64,000 bases of DNA from a virus (IMGVR_UViG_3300017917_004266:1-64000), one strand, 5' to 3'; positions 46,001 through 54,617 are shown, numbered from the stretch's first letter. A program made the numbers and translations. Notes: a model not told the origin generated them from the sequence alone.

Positions 46001-46561
46001 AAATTTGGGAGTCATGATATAAAATTAGATTTACAACCAAGATTACAAATTTATAATTATCTTGTACCTAAAATAATAACATTACAAGTTTCTGACGATA
46101 ATATAAATTGGACAGGAATAGTAACATCTCAAAATAGACAACCAGTTAATACATATCTTAAAAATCCAAATGCTATAGTTGGAGATATTTTATATGATCA
46201 AATAGAAAATACAAAATATACCGTCACAAAGAACATACCAATTTCATCTGAAATAGAAAATAAACAAGAAGAAGAAAAAGAAGAATCTTTAGAAGATTTA
46301 TTAAATAGATTAAAAAGTGGAAATTTACAAATGTCTGGTCAAATTATTTGTTTGAAAGATCCAAATGGAAGTGGACAGGTTTGTGGAACTGGTTTTATTG
46401 ATTATCAATTACTTAATTTTTCTTGTAGACTTAGTGGTAGCGGAGAACAACCAGAAGAAACTGGCAAACCAAAACTTGAAACAGAGAAAAAAGAATTGGG
46501 ATCATCATTAACAGAAGATATAGATAGATTTAGAATAGGATTTTATGATTATTTATCATAA
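43067..46561 (+). CDS. Seven-bladed RCC1 propeller adhesin with poly-Ser linker
   Basis: 1164 residues. Seven RCC1 blades occupy residues ~1-285, marked by WG or CG motifs at about 13, 52, 90, 128, 175, 215 and 253 (e.g. LLNDNTITGWGF, LLENGTITGWGY). A 12-residue Ser linker (289-300), encoded by a (TCTTCA)6 tandem repeat, separates it from ~860 residues of beta-rich adhesin with a Cys cluster CTTAFCTICQ (about 744-753). The last ~110 residues are acidic/Lys-rich. Likely a receptor-binding tail protein with the propeller displayed at the N-terminus. Confidence 0.72.
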   Translation: MSSSFINLKVTGWGWEGYNIATGGNLLTGVIDISAGYYHNLAILSGGIVTGWGQSQGGELDCVGLTGVSGISAGLGYSLILFNNKTITGCGRNSYGIATGGSELTGVKKVIAGKYNSLALLENGIATGWGSLTWGITTGGNDLTGIKDLYLSKPAPNTGQHWVIALLNDNTITGWGFNDGHQNIYGGNNLTGITNIAIGYAHTIALLENGTITGWGYDSGGGESIGNRSNIKQIEAGYQSNLALLNDGTVTGWGNSGSNYIDWNVTSELINVQKISYGYIHGLALLPLSSSSSSSSSSSSFNLNNIFESNTGLFLFDNIQIQNKKIRPSFDTGVYNYKTGQININKYIQKYINLPVSGLNYNKLAGYRVLNDISFIPLKNYVGHIYTGLYSGKEPAEYETGLYGIPKVTTNIIYDKINRIDYQASKYKYNVNDKYNQQFLPKTGEPHILLLDLNLYGFEEDKIEDCDIEMNAVILKTGFFKDIPKNPSILNLNIIDNIKPVGIVDHIYQYMAQKRVLQNFETNNFINYDSSYYSNQSLELNNEYKYIKNEITINPPILSTQKNIGLPCLFQYKPINNNIKYNIGKYKFLVYDKSNNYLQSGNYITGTQTGFLYFLSPGTYITIISGNESDFVYSNNSLNEKNENINLLSMDVNFVTGEKLKEIYIENQDKIWASYFLGSTELISGSGFNSLNSDSPVAFAIDFERNLSGQVNSPFLFYREITGNYTNLCAPKIIVITPKAQACTTAFCTICQDAAQKYKKGETYIDVPKKYLPLTIYGQYLNFYESLSDSIYRVAIDENLTNLCCYCKEVGCRDLSTKININLNLPKDAVSGDAIYSGVFFLDDSNPLTVQTKYNYYYYSGQIAFNSFYEGDKIIFKQYPFDFDRVYNTLYGERPYIPEYKTEFIYSNTSVGNNYFSGKTDLINKINLKFASSGLYSWKPLKYNKTPQFEYGPLLTGIDAGIDISGNDIINIISLRSGKFGSHDIKLDLQPRLQIYNYLVPKIITLQVSDDNINWTGIVTSQNRQPVNTYLKNPNAIVGDILYDQIENTKYTVTKNIPISSEIENKQEEEKEESLEDLLNRLKSGNLQMSGQIICLKDPNGSGQVCGTGFIDYQLLNFSCRLSGSGEQPEETGKPKLETEKKELGSSLTEDIDRFRIGFYDYLS
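43931..43966 (+). repeat. (TCTTCA)6 microsatellite encoding Ser linker
   Basis: Six perfect copies of a hexamer inside the 43067-46561 gene, each encoding Ser-Ser. Unit changes would keep the frame and alter linker length. Confidence 0.85.
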
Positions 46562-46593
46562 TATAAAATATTTAAATTCTATATATAAATATA

Positions 46594-46599
46594 TATAAT
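46594..46599 (+). promoter_or_regulatory. Possible -10 element before 46607
   Basis: TATAAT 7 bases before the ATG, with the spacer ATATAAT identical to that before the leaderless - strand gene at 53408. TTTAAA at 46571-46576 is a poor -35. Surrounding sequence is nearly all A/T, so the call is weak. Confidence 0.3.
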
Positions 46600-46606
46600 A
46601 TATAAT

Positions 46607-48139
46607 ATGAGTGCAATAGTAGATGATATTTTATTTGTAAAAAATGACTCATTTGCTTCATATGTCAATCATTATCTTGAATATCAAGTAAAAAGTTTTG
46701 GTGATTTTATAGATTCAAATGCTTATTTAAGTCATCCTACACTTGGATTTACAAAAGATAATCGTATCACAGGATATATACCTCAAACTGGGTGGCATCC
46801 ACAATATATATATTTTTATGATCGTGAAAGTAGAGCATCTGCAGCTAATATAATTATATACATATATCCTTCTCCAAGAGAAATAAAATGCGAAGATTAT
46901 TTTTTATCTAGCATACCATTAATATCTAATTGTGGAATAAATTCTCATTCAATTTCAGTTTTAATAGATAGTTTAACTTGTTATAAATGTGTATCAAATG
47001 ATACAACAGATCAAACTTGTGAAATAAATGGTTATTTTAGTTTTCCTCCAGATTGTCCACCAAATTCGTTTTTATCTACGGTATATATAGGGGTTGGTAA
47101 ACCATGTTATGAGTGTACTATTGGTTCTTCCTCGTCATCAGCATCATCATCGTCTTCATCTCCAGGTGTACCACCAGGAGGTGGTCCAGGAGCTGGCGCA
47201 GGTGGAGGACCAGGCCAAGATGATCCTGGATGGCCACCAGGAAGACCTCCAAGTAGTTCTTCATCTTCTTCGTCTTCATCTTCTTCCTCATCTTCTAGTA
47301 GTTCTTCTTCCTCGTCGTCATCTTCTTCGAGTAGTTATTCTTCTTCGTCATCTTCTTGTATTGATTGTAGTAGTAGTAGTTCTTCTAGTAGCAGTGGACC
47401 TAGATATGGTGGTGGACCTGGTGGACCTAGTGGACCTGGTAAAAAAGGACCAGGATATGGTCCTAGACCTAGACCAAAGAAACCATGTGAATGTCCAGCT
47501 GGATACCAACAATCTCCTTGCCCAAATGATACTTGTGAAGATAGTGTATTTAATACAGGTAGTATAGTAGACTGTGAATCTGGAAGTATTAGATGTGTAG
47601 TTTGTCGTCCAACTACTACACGCGCAGCAAGATGTGCAGCTTGTGATACTAGTGATCCACCTCGCTTTAATGCTTGTAAAAAACAAGAAGATCTACCAGG
47701 TTGTTCTTGGGGAAATTATTGTGAAGGAAGTTGGGCTGGCTGTACTGTATATCATGGTGGAGATCCAATTGAACCTCCATGTAAACGCTGGGTAGAAGAT
47801 CCTTCTAAATGTCCAAAAGAATGTCCTCCTGCTCCAGAAGGGCCTTTACCACAATGTACAAAATGGGTATGTGAAAGTTATACATGTGAATGTACTCGTT
47901 ATGAAGGAGATAGCGCTTCAAATGTTGGAAAAAGAGTTGTAATGCGACCAGTACCTCCAGAAGAGTGTTCTTCTTCATCTTCTAGTGCGCCAAGTGCTGT
48001 AGTTAATCTATCTTTATTAAATAAATTATTAGATATTCAATTAGATGATAAAAATAATCAAAATTATTTAGATTTAAATAATTTAACTGATGAAAAGATT
48101 CAAGAAGTAATTAATGAAATTAAAAATATTAATCAATAA
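46607..48139 (+). CDS. Poly-Ser / Gly-Pro / Cys-rich tail protein
   Basis: About 510 residues: a globular N-terminal domain (1-170), Ser run (174-185), Gly/Pro-rich stretch (187-215), a long Ser tract (216-251, interrupted by one Tyr), another Ser run, GPGKKGPGYGPRPRPKK, then a Cys-rich region (294-430, over 20 Cys, many as CxxC) and a helical tail. The Cys spacing suggests disulfide-linked or metal-binding small modules. Its Gly-Pro and Ser tracts are unlike its neighbours. The stop overlaps the ATG of a glycosyltransferase-like gene by one base. Confidence 0.65.
   Translation: MSAIVDDILFVKNDSFASYVNHYLEYQVKSFGDFIDSNAYLSHPTLGFTKDNRITGYIPQTGWHPQYIYFYDRESRASAANIIIYIYPSPREIKCEDYFLSSIPLISNCGINSHSISVLIDSLTCYKCVSNDTTDQTCEINGYFSFPPDCPPNSFLSTVYIGVGKPCYECTIGSSSSSASSSSSSPGVPPGGGPGAGAGGGPGQDDPGWPPGRPPSSSSSSSSSSSSSSSSSSSSSSSSSSSSYSSSSSSCIDCSSSSSSSSSGPRYGGGPGGPSGPGKKGPGYGPRPRPKKPCECPAGYQQSPCPNDTCEDSVFNTGSIVDCESGSIRCVVCRPTTTRAARCAACDTSDPPRFNACKKQEDLPGCSWGNYCEGSWAGCTVYHGGDPIEPPCKRWVEDPSKCPKECPPAPEGPLPQCTKWVCESYTCECTRYEGDSASNVGKRVVMRPVPPEECSSSSSSAPSAVVNLSLLNKLLDIQLDDKNNQNYLDLNNLTDEKIQEVINEIKNINQ
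47254..47398 (+). repeat. Low-complexity poly-Ser coding tract
   Basis: More than 40 near-continuous Ser codons using TCT, TCA, TCC, TCG, AGT and AGC. The codon mixture indicates selection for serine itself, not just recent triplet slippage. Confidence 0.85.
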
Positions 48140-48969
48140 TGGAATATTCTCATACTTTTTTACCAATATCAAATAATCAAAAATATTTAATACCTCAAGT
48201 TTTATCTTTTCTTTGTTTAAAAAAACAAAAATTAAAAATTAATCTCTATTCTACAAATGAACATATAAATATATGTAAAAAAATAGGATTAAATTATGAT
48301 AATTTTTATGAAATAAAAAATAATGAATTTTATGATTATTATTGGAGTTATTCTAAAATGGAAGTTTTAAAAAATAAAAAGAATCAAATAATTATAGATC
48401 TTGATACATTTCTGTTAAAAGATATATCTAAAAATACTGATCACGCAGATTTAATTTTTCAAGACATAGAAATACTAAATGATTGTCCTTGGTATTTAGA
48501 TCTAATTAATATTTTTAAAGAAAGTGTCCCATCTAAAGTTATACCTGAGTGGGATTTTTTAATAAAAAAATTTTATTCAAAAAATAAATTAAAAATTAAT
48601 TTAGGAGATGAATGCGCTTATAATTGCGCGATCTTAAGTTTTAAAAATCCAATTATAGGAGAAGATTACGCAAATAAATCTATATTAATATATCATTTTT
48701 TAAGAAAAAAATATGATATAGAATATTTAAAAAATATAAAATCTTTCCATTGTTTACCTATAATTCCAGAACAATTATTTCTTAAATTTTATGCAGAGTA
48801 TCATAATCTAAATTGTATTAATACTATTAATAATATAAAAACCAAAAATAATTTCTATTGTCATCTTGGCGTATATAAAAATGATAAAAATACTAAAGAT
48901 ATAATATTAAAAAATATCAAAAATATAGATGAAAATATATATGAAAATTTAATTAAATATATAGTGTAA
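48139..48969 (+). CDS. Putative GT-A glycosyltransferase
   Basis: 276 residues. The pattern IIIDLDTFLLKD (about 89-100) supplies a DxD-like motif after a Rossmann-type N-terminus (QVLSFLCLKKQKLKINLYSTN), followed by ECAYNCAILSFKNP (about 159-172) like the acceptor-side loop of GT-A enzymes, and HCLPIIPEQ further on. It would transfer a sugar from a nucleotide-sugar donor, metal-dependently. It is the only enzyme-like gene in the adhesin block and is one-base overlapped with the poly-Ser protein, suggesting it modifies virion proteins (inference). Confidence 0.5.
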   Translation: MEYSHTFLPISNNQKYLIPQVLSFLCLKKQKLKINLYSTNEHINICKKIGLNYDNFYEIKNNEFYDYYWSYSKMEVLKNKKNQIIIDLDTFLLKDISKNTDHADLIFQDIEILNDCPWYLDLINIFKESVPSKVIPEWDFLIKKFYSKNKLKINLGDECAYNCAILSFKNPIIGEDYANKSILIYHFLRKKYDIEYLKNIKSFHCLPIIPEQLFLKFYAEYHNLNCINTINNIKTKNNFYCHLGVYKNDKNTKDIILKNIKNIDENIYENLIKYIV

Positions 48970-48971
48970 TA
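48962..48971 (+). promoter_or_regulatory. TAGTGTAATA box, copy 10
   Basis: Exact TAGTGTAATA overlapping the upstream TAA stop, followed by AAAGGTATAAGG as ribosome-binding region; the ATG at 48993 is 21 bases on. Confidence 0.55.
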
Positions 48972-48992
48972 CTATTAAAGGTATAAGGCAAA

Positions 48993-50660
48993 ATGGCTAA
49001 ATATGCAAGAATATTCATGACTGGATTTAGAAGTGCTCCTGTTGATCCAGAAGTATTAAAAACTTTAGCTAATAGAAATATTTCTTATAAATCTTTTCCA
49101 TTGAATAAAATAAAAATTCGTAATATTAGTTTATTTTCTAAATATGATATTAATTTAAATGATCAGAATATAATTCTATCTGGTATAGGTTCAATATATG
49201 ATTCTACATATTCTGGAGATTTATATGCAAAAATAACTGGTATCGGAGAATTTGTAGACACAGTAACAACAAATATTTCTGGACTTGGAATAGCCGAAGG
49301 TTATCATACAGGAATATTTAGCGGAGATCAAACTTTTTATGATAGAAAAAATAGACAAGTTTATCCAGTTAATGAAAATATAAACATTGAATCATCTCCT
49401 AATGTAAAGTATATCATTTCTGGATCTGGTTTAATTACTGGAAATAATTTAAATCCTGCTGATTTTACGTTAGTAGATTATACTGGATTTATAAATTCTC
49501 CAATTATTTACAGATCTAAAACTTATACTGGAGTATATAGTGGAACAGTTACATTAAGAGATAATTTTTATGATCCATCAACATTTGTTGTTTCATTTTT
49601 TAAAAATTATGATTATTTATTTACAGGAAGTAGTGGATGGTTTACATATTTTAATACAGTAAATAATACATCTACATCTATTAATGAACAGCCAGGAATA
49701 TATGTATTAAATAAAATTATGAATAATGGAACTGGTTTTACAATTTCAACTCAAAAAATTATTGCTAGTGGAAATATACCTAATGTTAAGCTTGGAAGAA
49801 AAAATTTAACTGGGTATGGAATACTAACTGGAAAATTAACTGGAAAAGTGCTAGAAATAGATAGCGGAGTATATGTATTTAATCAAATCATAACTGGTAA
49901 TGTTTTATCTGCAAAACAAGGAATAGCCACAGGATTTATTAATTCATTTAATTATTTAAATTTTAATAGTCCAGAAGAGTTTGATTTTATAAATATAAAT
50001 GATCCAAATAAAGACATAATAACTAGATTTACTTATGCAACTGGATCTTTATTTAATCCTCCATTATATTTTGATTCATTGAATACTTTAAATAATATTA
50101 TCAATTCTGGTACTGGATCATATGGAATAACATCTGAGATATTAGGAGGAAAATTAAAAATAACCTCATCTACTTCTGGACAAAGTGGCAATTCAATATC
50201 AGTTACATCATTTGGAAGTGCAACTGCTCCATATTTTGATGTTCCTAACTTTTTACAAAGTGGAGTTACTTATTATGAACCATTAACTCCAACTGGTATA
50301 TTTAGCGGTAATGTATATTCTATAGTATTTGCAACGGGTCTTTTCACAACTGGATATTCTGATTTTGTTACTGGAAACTTAACTGGAATTTTAGGTTTGA
50401 AAAGATTTGAGGACGTATGGAATCTTTATGTATCAGATAATAATATATCTTATCTTTTTGTAAATACATTTACTGGTTTTACTTCTTCTACTGGAGTTAA
50501 ATATACAACTAATTTTATTGATGATCCTACTATCAATTTATATAATATTAAAGTTCAATATATAAATCCAAATGATGCTTTATTTGATGATTCTGCAGAA
50601 TTAAAAATAAAATTAAATAATAGTGGATCTGTTAACATAATATTAACTGGAGCACAATAA
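48993..50660 (+). CDS. TG/SG-rich structural adhesin
   Basis: 555 residues, beta-rich, with TG/SG dipeptides at short intervals (GISGLGIAEGYHTGIFSGD; GTGSYGITSEILGG). Similar in texture to 33501-35597. A strong ribosome-binding region. The stop overlaps the next ATG by one base. Structural role inferred; no family. Confidence 0.5.
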   Translation: MAKYARIFMTGFRSAPVDPEVLKTLANRNISYKSFPLNKIKIRNISLFSKYDINLNDQNIILSGIGSIYDSTYSGDLYAKITGIGEFVDTVTTNISGLGIAEGYHTGIFSGDQTFYDRKNRQVYPVNENINIESSPNVKYIISGSGLITGNNLNPADFTLVDYTGFINSPIIYRSKTYTGVYSGTVTLRDNFYDPSTFVVSFFKNYDYLFTGSSGWFTYFNTVNNTSTSINEQPGIYVLNKIMNNGTGFTISTQKIIASGNIPNVKLGRKNLTGYGILTGKLTGKVLEIDSGVYVFNQIITGNVLSAKQGIATGFINSFNYLNFNSPEEFDFININDPNKDIITRFTYATGSLFNPPLYFDSLNTLNNIINSGTGSYGITSEILGGKLKITSSTSGQSGNSISVTSFGSATAPYFDVPNFLQSGVTYYEPLTPTGIFSGNVYSIVFATGLFTTGYSDFVTGNLTGILGLKRFEDVWNLYVSDNNISYLFVNTFTGFTSSTGVKYTTNFIDDPTINLYNIKVQYINPNDALFDDSAELKIKLNNSGSVNIILTGAQ

Positions 50661-51319
50661 TGCAAGTATTTAAAGGTATAACTACTCGTCAAGCTAATAA
50701 CTATATTCCATTTGAAGTAACAACTATTAGGGAAAATGATAAAACTTATGCTATAGTTGAACCAAAATCTGTTATATATAGATCTTTTAATTTAAAAGAT
50801 ATGATGATCTGGAGTGGTTTTTTAGATAATAATACTAGATCTTTGATACAAAGTACAGAAGGAAATATAAATGGACATACAATAAATAATTTAGGAGTAA
50901 AATTAGAATTACAAGCATCTAAAAATAATCATATTATTTATTTAAGAGTTGGTGTTGGTCCAAATTTATATGCAACTGGAGCAGAAATTTTAGTTTCTGA
51001 TATAAGTAATCCTTGGAGTGGTTATCCAGAACCATTTGAATATGTTCCAGGTTTAGAATTTGATGGACAGGGTAATTTAAAAGGAAGTGTAGTTTATAGA
51101 AGACAAACTGCAGCAATTTTTCCAATTGCTTATTTAACTCAAGATACTAGTCAGAATGGCAAAGCTATTTTAGTTGGAAAAGATCAAAATTATAAATTAA
51201 TTCAAGTTATAGATTATAATATAATGATGACTACATTTAATTATGATGGTAATCCTGTATCTTATGGGATTCCTTTTATGAACCCATTTTTCTATTATAG
51301 TAGTAGTTCAACTAGTTAA
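50660..51319 (+). CDS. Tail protein with C-terminal Ser run
   Basis: 219 residues, beta-rich, ending in YYSSSSTS. It contains KLELQASKNNHIIYLRVGVG (about 77-96) and a predicted jelly-roll-like pattern. One-base overlap with the upstream gene; three bases before the next. Unrecognised family. Confidence 0.5.
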   Translation: MQVFKGITTRQANNYIPFEVTTIRENDKTYAIVEPKSVIYRSFNLKDMMIWSGFLDNNTRSLIQSTEGNINGHTINNLGVKLELQASKNNHIIYLRVGVGPNLYATGAEILVSDISNPWSGYPEPFEYVPGLEFDGQGNLKGSVVYRRQTAAIFPIAYLTQDTSQNGKAILVGKDQNYKLIQVIDYNIMMTTFNYDGNPVSYGIPFMNPFFYYSSSSTS

Positions 51320-51322
51320 AAT

Positions 51323-52639
51323 ATGAGCAATTTAGTTTCAGCAAATTGGAATTTAACTTATGGAATGGATAATCCAAAGAATGTTTTAAATAAAACAAGT
51401 CATTTTGGAGTAATGCCAATAAATCAACATTATTTATTTTTTAAAAATGGCGCGACTTCTGTAATGCAAAATGATACAAATATTTCTCCAGAATTAAAAC
51501 AGGCTTTAGAAAGAGAAAATATAGCAAGAGCTAAAAGATATTATGGAAATGGGACAGAAAGACCAGCAGGGTTTACAGAGCAAGCTATGGCTGATTTATA
51601 TTATAATAGTTATGGTTTAAATTTTAGAGTTGGAAGTCAAGGAATGCCAATTGATCCATTAACGGTATCTTTACTTACTGGAGGTCAAACAAGTTTACTT
51701 GGTCTTCTTGCCTCTCAAACTATAGCTGCCCAATTGCAGATTGCAGCTATAGAATTATTTTATTCTTCAACAATATTTCAAATGCCAAAAATTGGATATA
51801 CAGATTATTATACCTATAAAAGTAGCGCAAATCAAAAAAATGTAATTTTATCTTCTATAGTGAATAGAAAATATCCAAATTTTAATAAAAATATAAATAA
51901 ATTAGAAAAAGATCAATTAGTTAATCTTTCAAGTCAAGAAGGCTTTAAAAAAATAACTGGAGGATCTAGTTATGATACAATTTTAAGTAAATATCAATTT
52001 AACGGAGGTTGTGGATTTCTAACAAGTATATTTAGAGATATAAACAGTACAAATTTACAAAAATTTATAGAAAATATAAAAAGTAATTCAGAAATAAAAT
52101 ATAGTCAATTAAATAAATTAAAAAGTAAATTTCAAGGAAATTCTATAGCGTTATCACAAGCCACAGAAAATTCAATTTTAAATGAGATGAAAGGAAAAAT
52201 AAATGGAATGAGAAATATTTCTATATATATAGATTTTTCTGATTATACAACTGTTAAAATTAGTTCTAGTGCAAAAAGTTATGCTAATTCTCAAAAAGAA
52301 AAATCAATTTTTGGCCCATATATTTGCAGATCAAAAAAAGCTTTTTTATATTATCCAAAAATAATTATAATTCATCCAAAATATAGTACTTTAGCTCGTT
52401 ATTCAAATAATATTGAATGGAGTGGAGGAATTAATATATTTGGAAGTTATCCAACAATTTATCCAACAGGTTCTTTAAGTGATCTTGGATCATTTGAATT
52501 ATTAGCTAGAATAGCCTCGTTTGGAATACCACCAACAATAGATGGAGTATGTACTTATATTACAAAAGATGAAGCTTTTAGTTTAGGGGCCGCATATTCA
52601 GAAAATATACAAAGTTATAATTCTAAACCTATTTGCTAA
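51323..52639 (+). CDS. Last gene of the structural operon, unrecognised
   Basis: 438 residues. The N-terminal half contains a hydrophobic helical stretch LLTGGQTSLLGLLASQTIAA (about 112-131) that could be membrane-active or buried; the rest is Lys/Ser/Asn-rich mixed alpha/beta. The 3' end overlaps the convergent gene at 52629 by 11 bases, so the two operons meet without a spacer. Could be a tail-tip or ejected protein; not assignable. Confidence 0.5.
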   Translation: MSNLVSANWNLTYGMDNPKNVLNKTSHFGVMPINQHYLFFKNGATSVMQNDTNISPELKQALERENIARAKRYYGNGTERPAGFTEQAMADLYYNSYGLNFRVGSQGMPIDPLTVSLLTGGQTSLLGLLASQTIAAQLQIAAIELFYSSTIFQMPKIGYTDYYTYKSSANQKNVILSSIVNRKYPNFNKNINKLEKDQLVNLSSQEGFKKITGGSSYDTILSKYQFNGGCGFLTSIFRDINSTNLQKFIENIKSNSEIKYSQLNKLKSKFQGNSIALSQATENSILNEMKGKINGMRNISIYIDFSDYTTVKISSSAKSYANSQKEKSIFGPYICRSKKAFLYYPKIIIIHPKYSTLARYSNNIEWSGGINIFGSYPTIYPTGSLSDLGSFELLARIASFGIPPTIDGVCTYITKDEAFSLGAAYSENIQSYNSKPIC

Positions 52640-53408
52640 TCTTTTTTAGCCTATCAATAAGTTCAAAAATCTTTGCTTTAGGTATGTCATTAATATGATT
52701 TAAATTTTCTGCATTATCAAATTTTTCTTTTATTAATTTATTTTTTAGAATATCAAAAGATATATTTTTGTCCTTCATAACCTTTTCTAAAAGAATGTGT
52801 GGAGATGTTGGATTATCTTGATTTTGAATACCTTCATCTAAAAGCTTCGCATCTCCTAATTCTTCTTGAGATACAATATTAATTTTTAAAAAATTACGAA
52901 CACATCTTACAAATGCTCTATTTTCAGCAATCGCAGCTAAAAAAAATCTAGCAAAAGATTTTGTATTATTAATTGTTGCGTCTGCAAGAGCTTCAAATTC
53001 AACTACTCTACCATTTGTCTCATAATTAGGAATCCATTTAATTTTACATGATGTAGCAAAATAGTTTTCAGAGGCAGCAACTACTTTATATTCAACGCTA
53101 GTATAGCCACGAATCTGTGCAAGCTCTTTAATACCACCAAGTAAAATTAATAAATCTTTATCTTCAAGTTTTGATACGTCTGTTTCTTGGGTTTTTTGTC
53201 TATTTGGAACAAGATATTCTGTTTTTACCATCTTGCGCCAATTAATTGTTCCATCGTCATTGAATATATATTTAACACCTTCATCTTCAATTAAGCCATA
53301 TTTATTTCTAGTTGAAACTTTTGGAGGTTTATTAAAAGGCTCAACTTCTAATACTTCTTCAAGAAATTTAATATTTGGTTGAATAACTGTAGATTCTGTA
53401 TTTTCCAT
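52629..53408 (-). CDS. Putative recombination/ssDNA-annealing protein
   Basis: 259 residues. The segment VEFEALADATINNTKSFAR followed by AAIAENRAFVRCVRNFL and IVSQEELG (about 136-182) recalls the conserved ADA...AENRA..R.(V/L)R pattern of Rad52-like/phage annealing proteins, which pair complementary ssDNA during recombination and replication. The C-terminus is helical. It has its own TTGACT-17-TATACT promoter with the -10 only 7 bases from the ATG. Alternative: another ssDNA-binding recombination mediator. Confidence 0.5.
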   Translation of the reverse strand: MENTESTVIQPNIKFLEEVLEVEPFNKPPKVSTRNKYGLIEDEGVKYIFNDDGTINWRKMVKTEYLVPNRQKTQETDVSKLEDKDLLILLGGIKELAQIRGYTSVEYKVVAASENYFATSCKIKWIPNYETNGRVVEFEALADATINNTKSFARFFLAAIAENRAFVRCVRNFLKINIVSQEELGDAKLLDEGIQNQDNPTSPHILLEKVMKDKNISFDILKNKLIKEKFDNAENLNHINDIPKAKIFELIDRLKKISK

Positions 53409-53415
53409 ATTATAT

Positions 53416-53444
53416 AGTATAATATACTTTATTTATTAAGTCAA
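53416..53444 (-). promoter_or_regulatory. Sigma70 promoter, leaderless start for 53408 gene
   Basis: On the - strand TTGACT (53444-53439), exactly 17-nt spacer, TATACT (53421-53416), then 7 bases to the ATG. Transcription should initiate at the A of the ATG. The -35 lies in the last codons of the upstream gene. Confidence 0.7.
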
Positions 53445-54614
53445 GTCTATACTAAAAATATAAAACTTTTCTGGATTTTCATTAATAATATTTATATTAT
53501 ATAATTCTTGTATATTTTCATTAATAGAATTTATTGGTTTATTATCAAAAAAAGCCTTTTCGCTTAAATAAACGCTTCCATTACTTAAAATATAGTTATT
53601 TGATTTATAAAATAATTTATTAACATTTTTATTTATTAAATCCTCTATTTTTTTATGTTTTAAGCTAATATTTGATATTATTCCATAATCCATAAAATCA
53701 ATTTTATATTTATTTAAATTTTCTTTAGGTAAGTATGAGTACATTTGATATTTTATATTTTCATTTTTTAATTGTTTAATAAAATCTAAAATTGAATTAT
53801 CTTCAATAAAAACATTTATCCCTATAATATGAGGTTTATGTTCTCTTAATATATTAATATCAATAGCCTGATTGGTAGCAATAATACAAGGCATAATTTT
53901 TAATTGATTTCTTAGATTATTTTCATTGAATAATAAGTCCATTCTATATATACAATGATTAATTCTCTGGCTTCTTTGAACTACATGATTTGGAACAATA
54001 TGAAATAATTTATTATTAAATAACTTTCCAAGATATATAGTATTAATAAGATTTATATTATTTTTTATATTTAAAAGTTTTAAAATACTTTGTGATATTT
54101 TTTCTGGTTTTATACTATTAATACTTTTTGGATCTTCTTGGGCAGAATAACTTGGTTTAGTGTCTCGTTCTGGTTCAAGCAAAATCATATCTTTCTCTTC
54201 TGTCCAATATGGTTTAACATTTTCTATATTATTATTACTATATAATGCTACTATTTTTTTATTAAATCCAGATGCTATATGTGCGCCAAAACTATCTGCG
54301 CCAACATGCAAAATAGAATTTTTAATAATATAAGCAGCTTGACGAATATTAGTTTGCCCAACTAAATTATAAGTATTTTCTAAAATTTTTTCTTTTTCTC
54401 CACCAATTTGAACTATTTGAATATCATTTTCTTTTAAATGTGGTAAAATTAGATTGATAACTTCTTGCCAATAATCATAATCTTTAGCTGGATATTTACT
54501 GAATGGTTGAAAAGATATATATCTTTCAAAAGGTAATGGAAAGAACGATTCTAAAATAAATGGTTTATTTATTTTAAGACCGCAGGAAGTTGCGTATGAT
54601 TCTACTAGGTGCAT
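53436..54614 (-). CDS. GT9-type (heptosyltransferase-like) C-terminal half plus extra domain
   Basis: 392 residues. Residues ~60-145 (IQIVQIGGEKEKIL; LVGQTNIRQAAYIIKNS; HVGADSFGAHIASGFNKKIVALY) form the nucleotide-sugar-binding half of GT9 enzymes, with the usual Asp/His signature (GADSFGAHIA). The start, MHLVESYATSCGL, reads like the middle of an intact GT9, whose N-terminal half is at the end of the 55252-57168 product. After ~190, a further ~200-residue domain of unknown function follows. Probably works with that half as one transferase. Confidence 0.65.
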   Translation of the reverse strand: MHLVESYATSCGLKINKPFILESFFPLPFERYISFQPFSKYPAKDYDYWQEVINLILPHLKENDIQIVQIGGEKEKILENTYNLVGQTNIRQAAYIIKNSILHVGADSFGAHIASGFNKKIVALYSNNNIENVKPYWTEEKDMILLEPERDTKPSYSAQEDPKSINSIKPEKISQSILKLLNIKNNINLINTIYLGKLFNNKLFHIVPNHVVQRSQRINHCIYRMDLLFNENNLRNQLKIMPCIIATNQAIDINILREHKPHIIGINVFIEDNSILDFIKQLKNENIKYQMYSYLPKENLNKYKIDFMDYGIISNISLKHKKIEDLINKNVNKLFYKSNNYILSNGSVYLSEKAFFDNKPINSINENIQELYNINIINENPEKFYIFSIDLT

Positions 54615-54617
54615 ATA

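Noticed and set aside
47094-47567. 157-codon ORF in another frame over the poly-Ser gene
   Set aside because: His/Val/Leu-rich product generated by frame-shifted Ser and Gly-Pro codons; no ribosome-binding site and fully inside a gene with clear domain structure.
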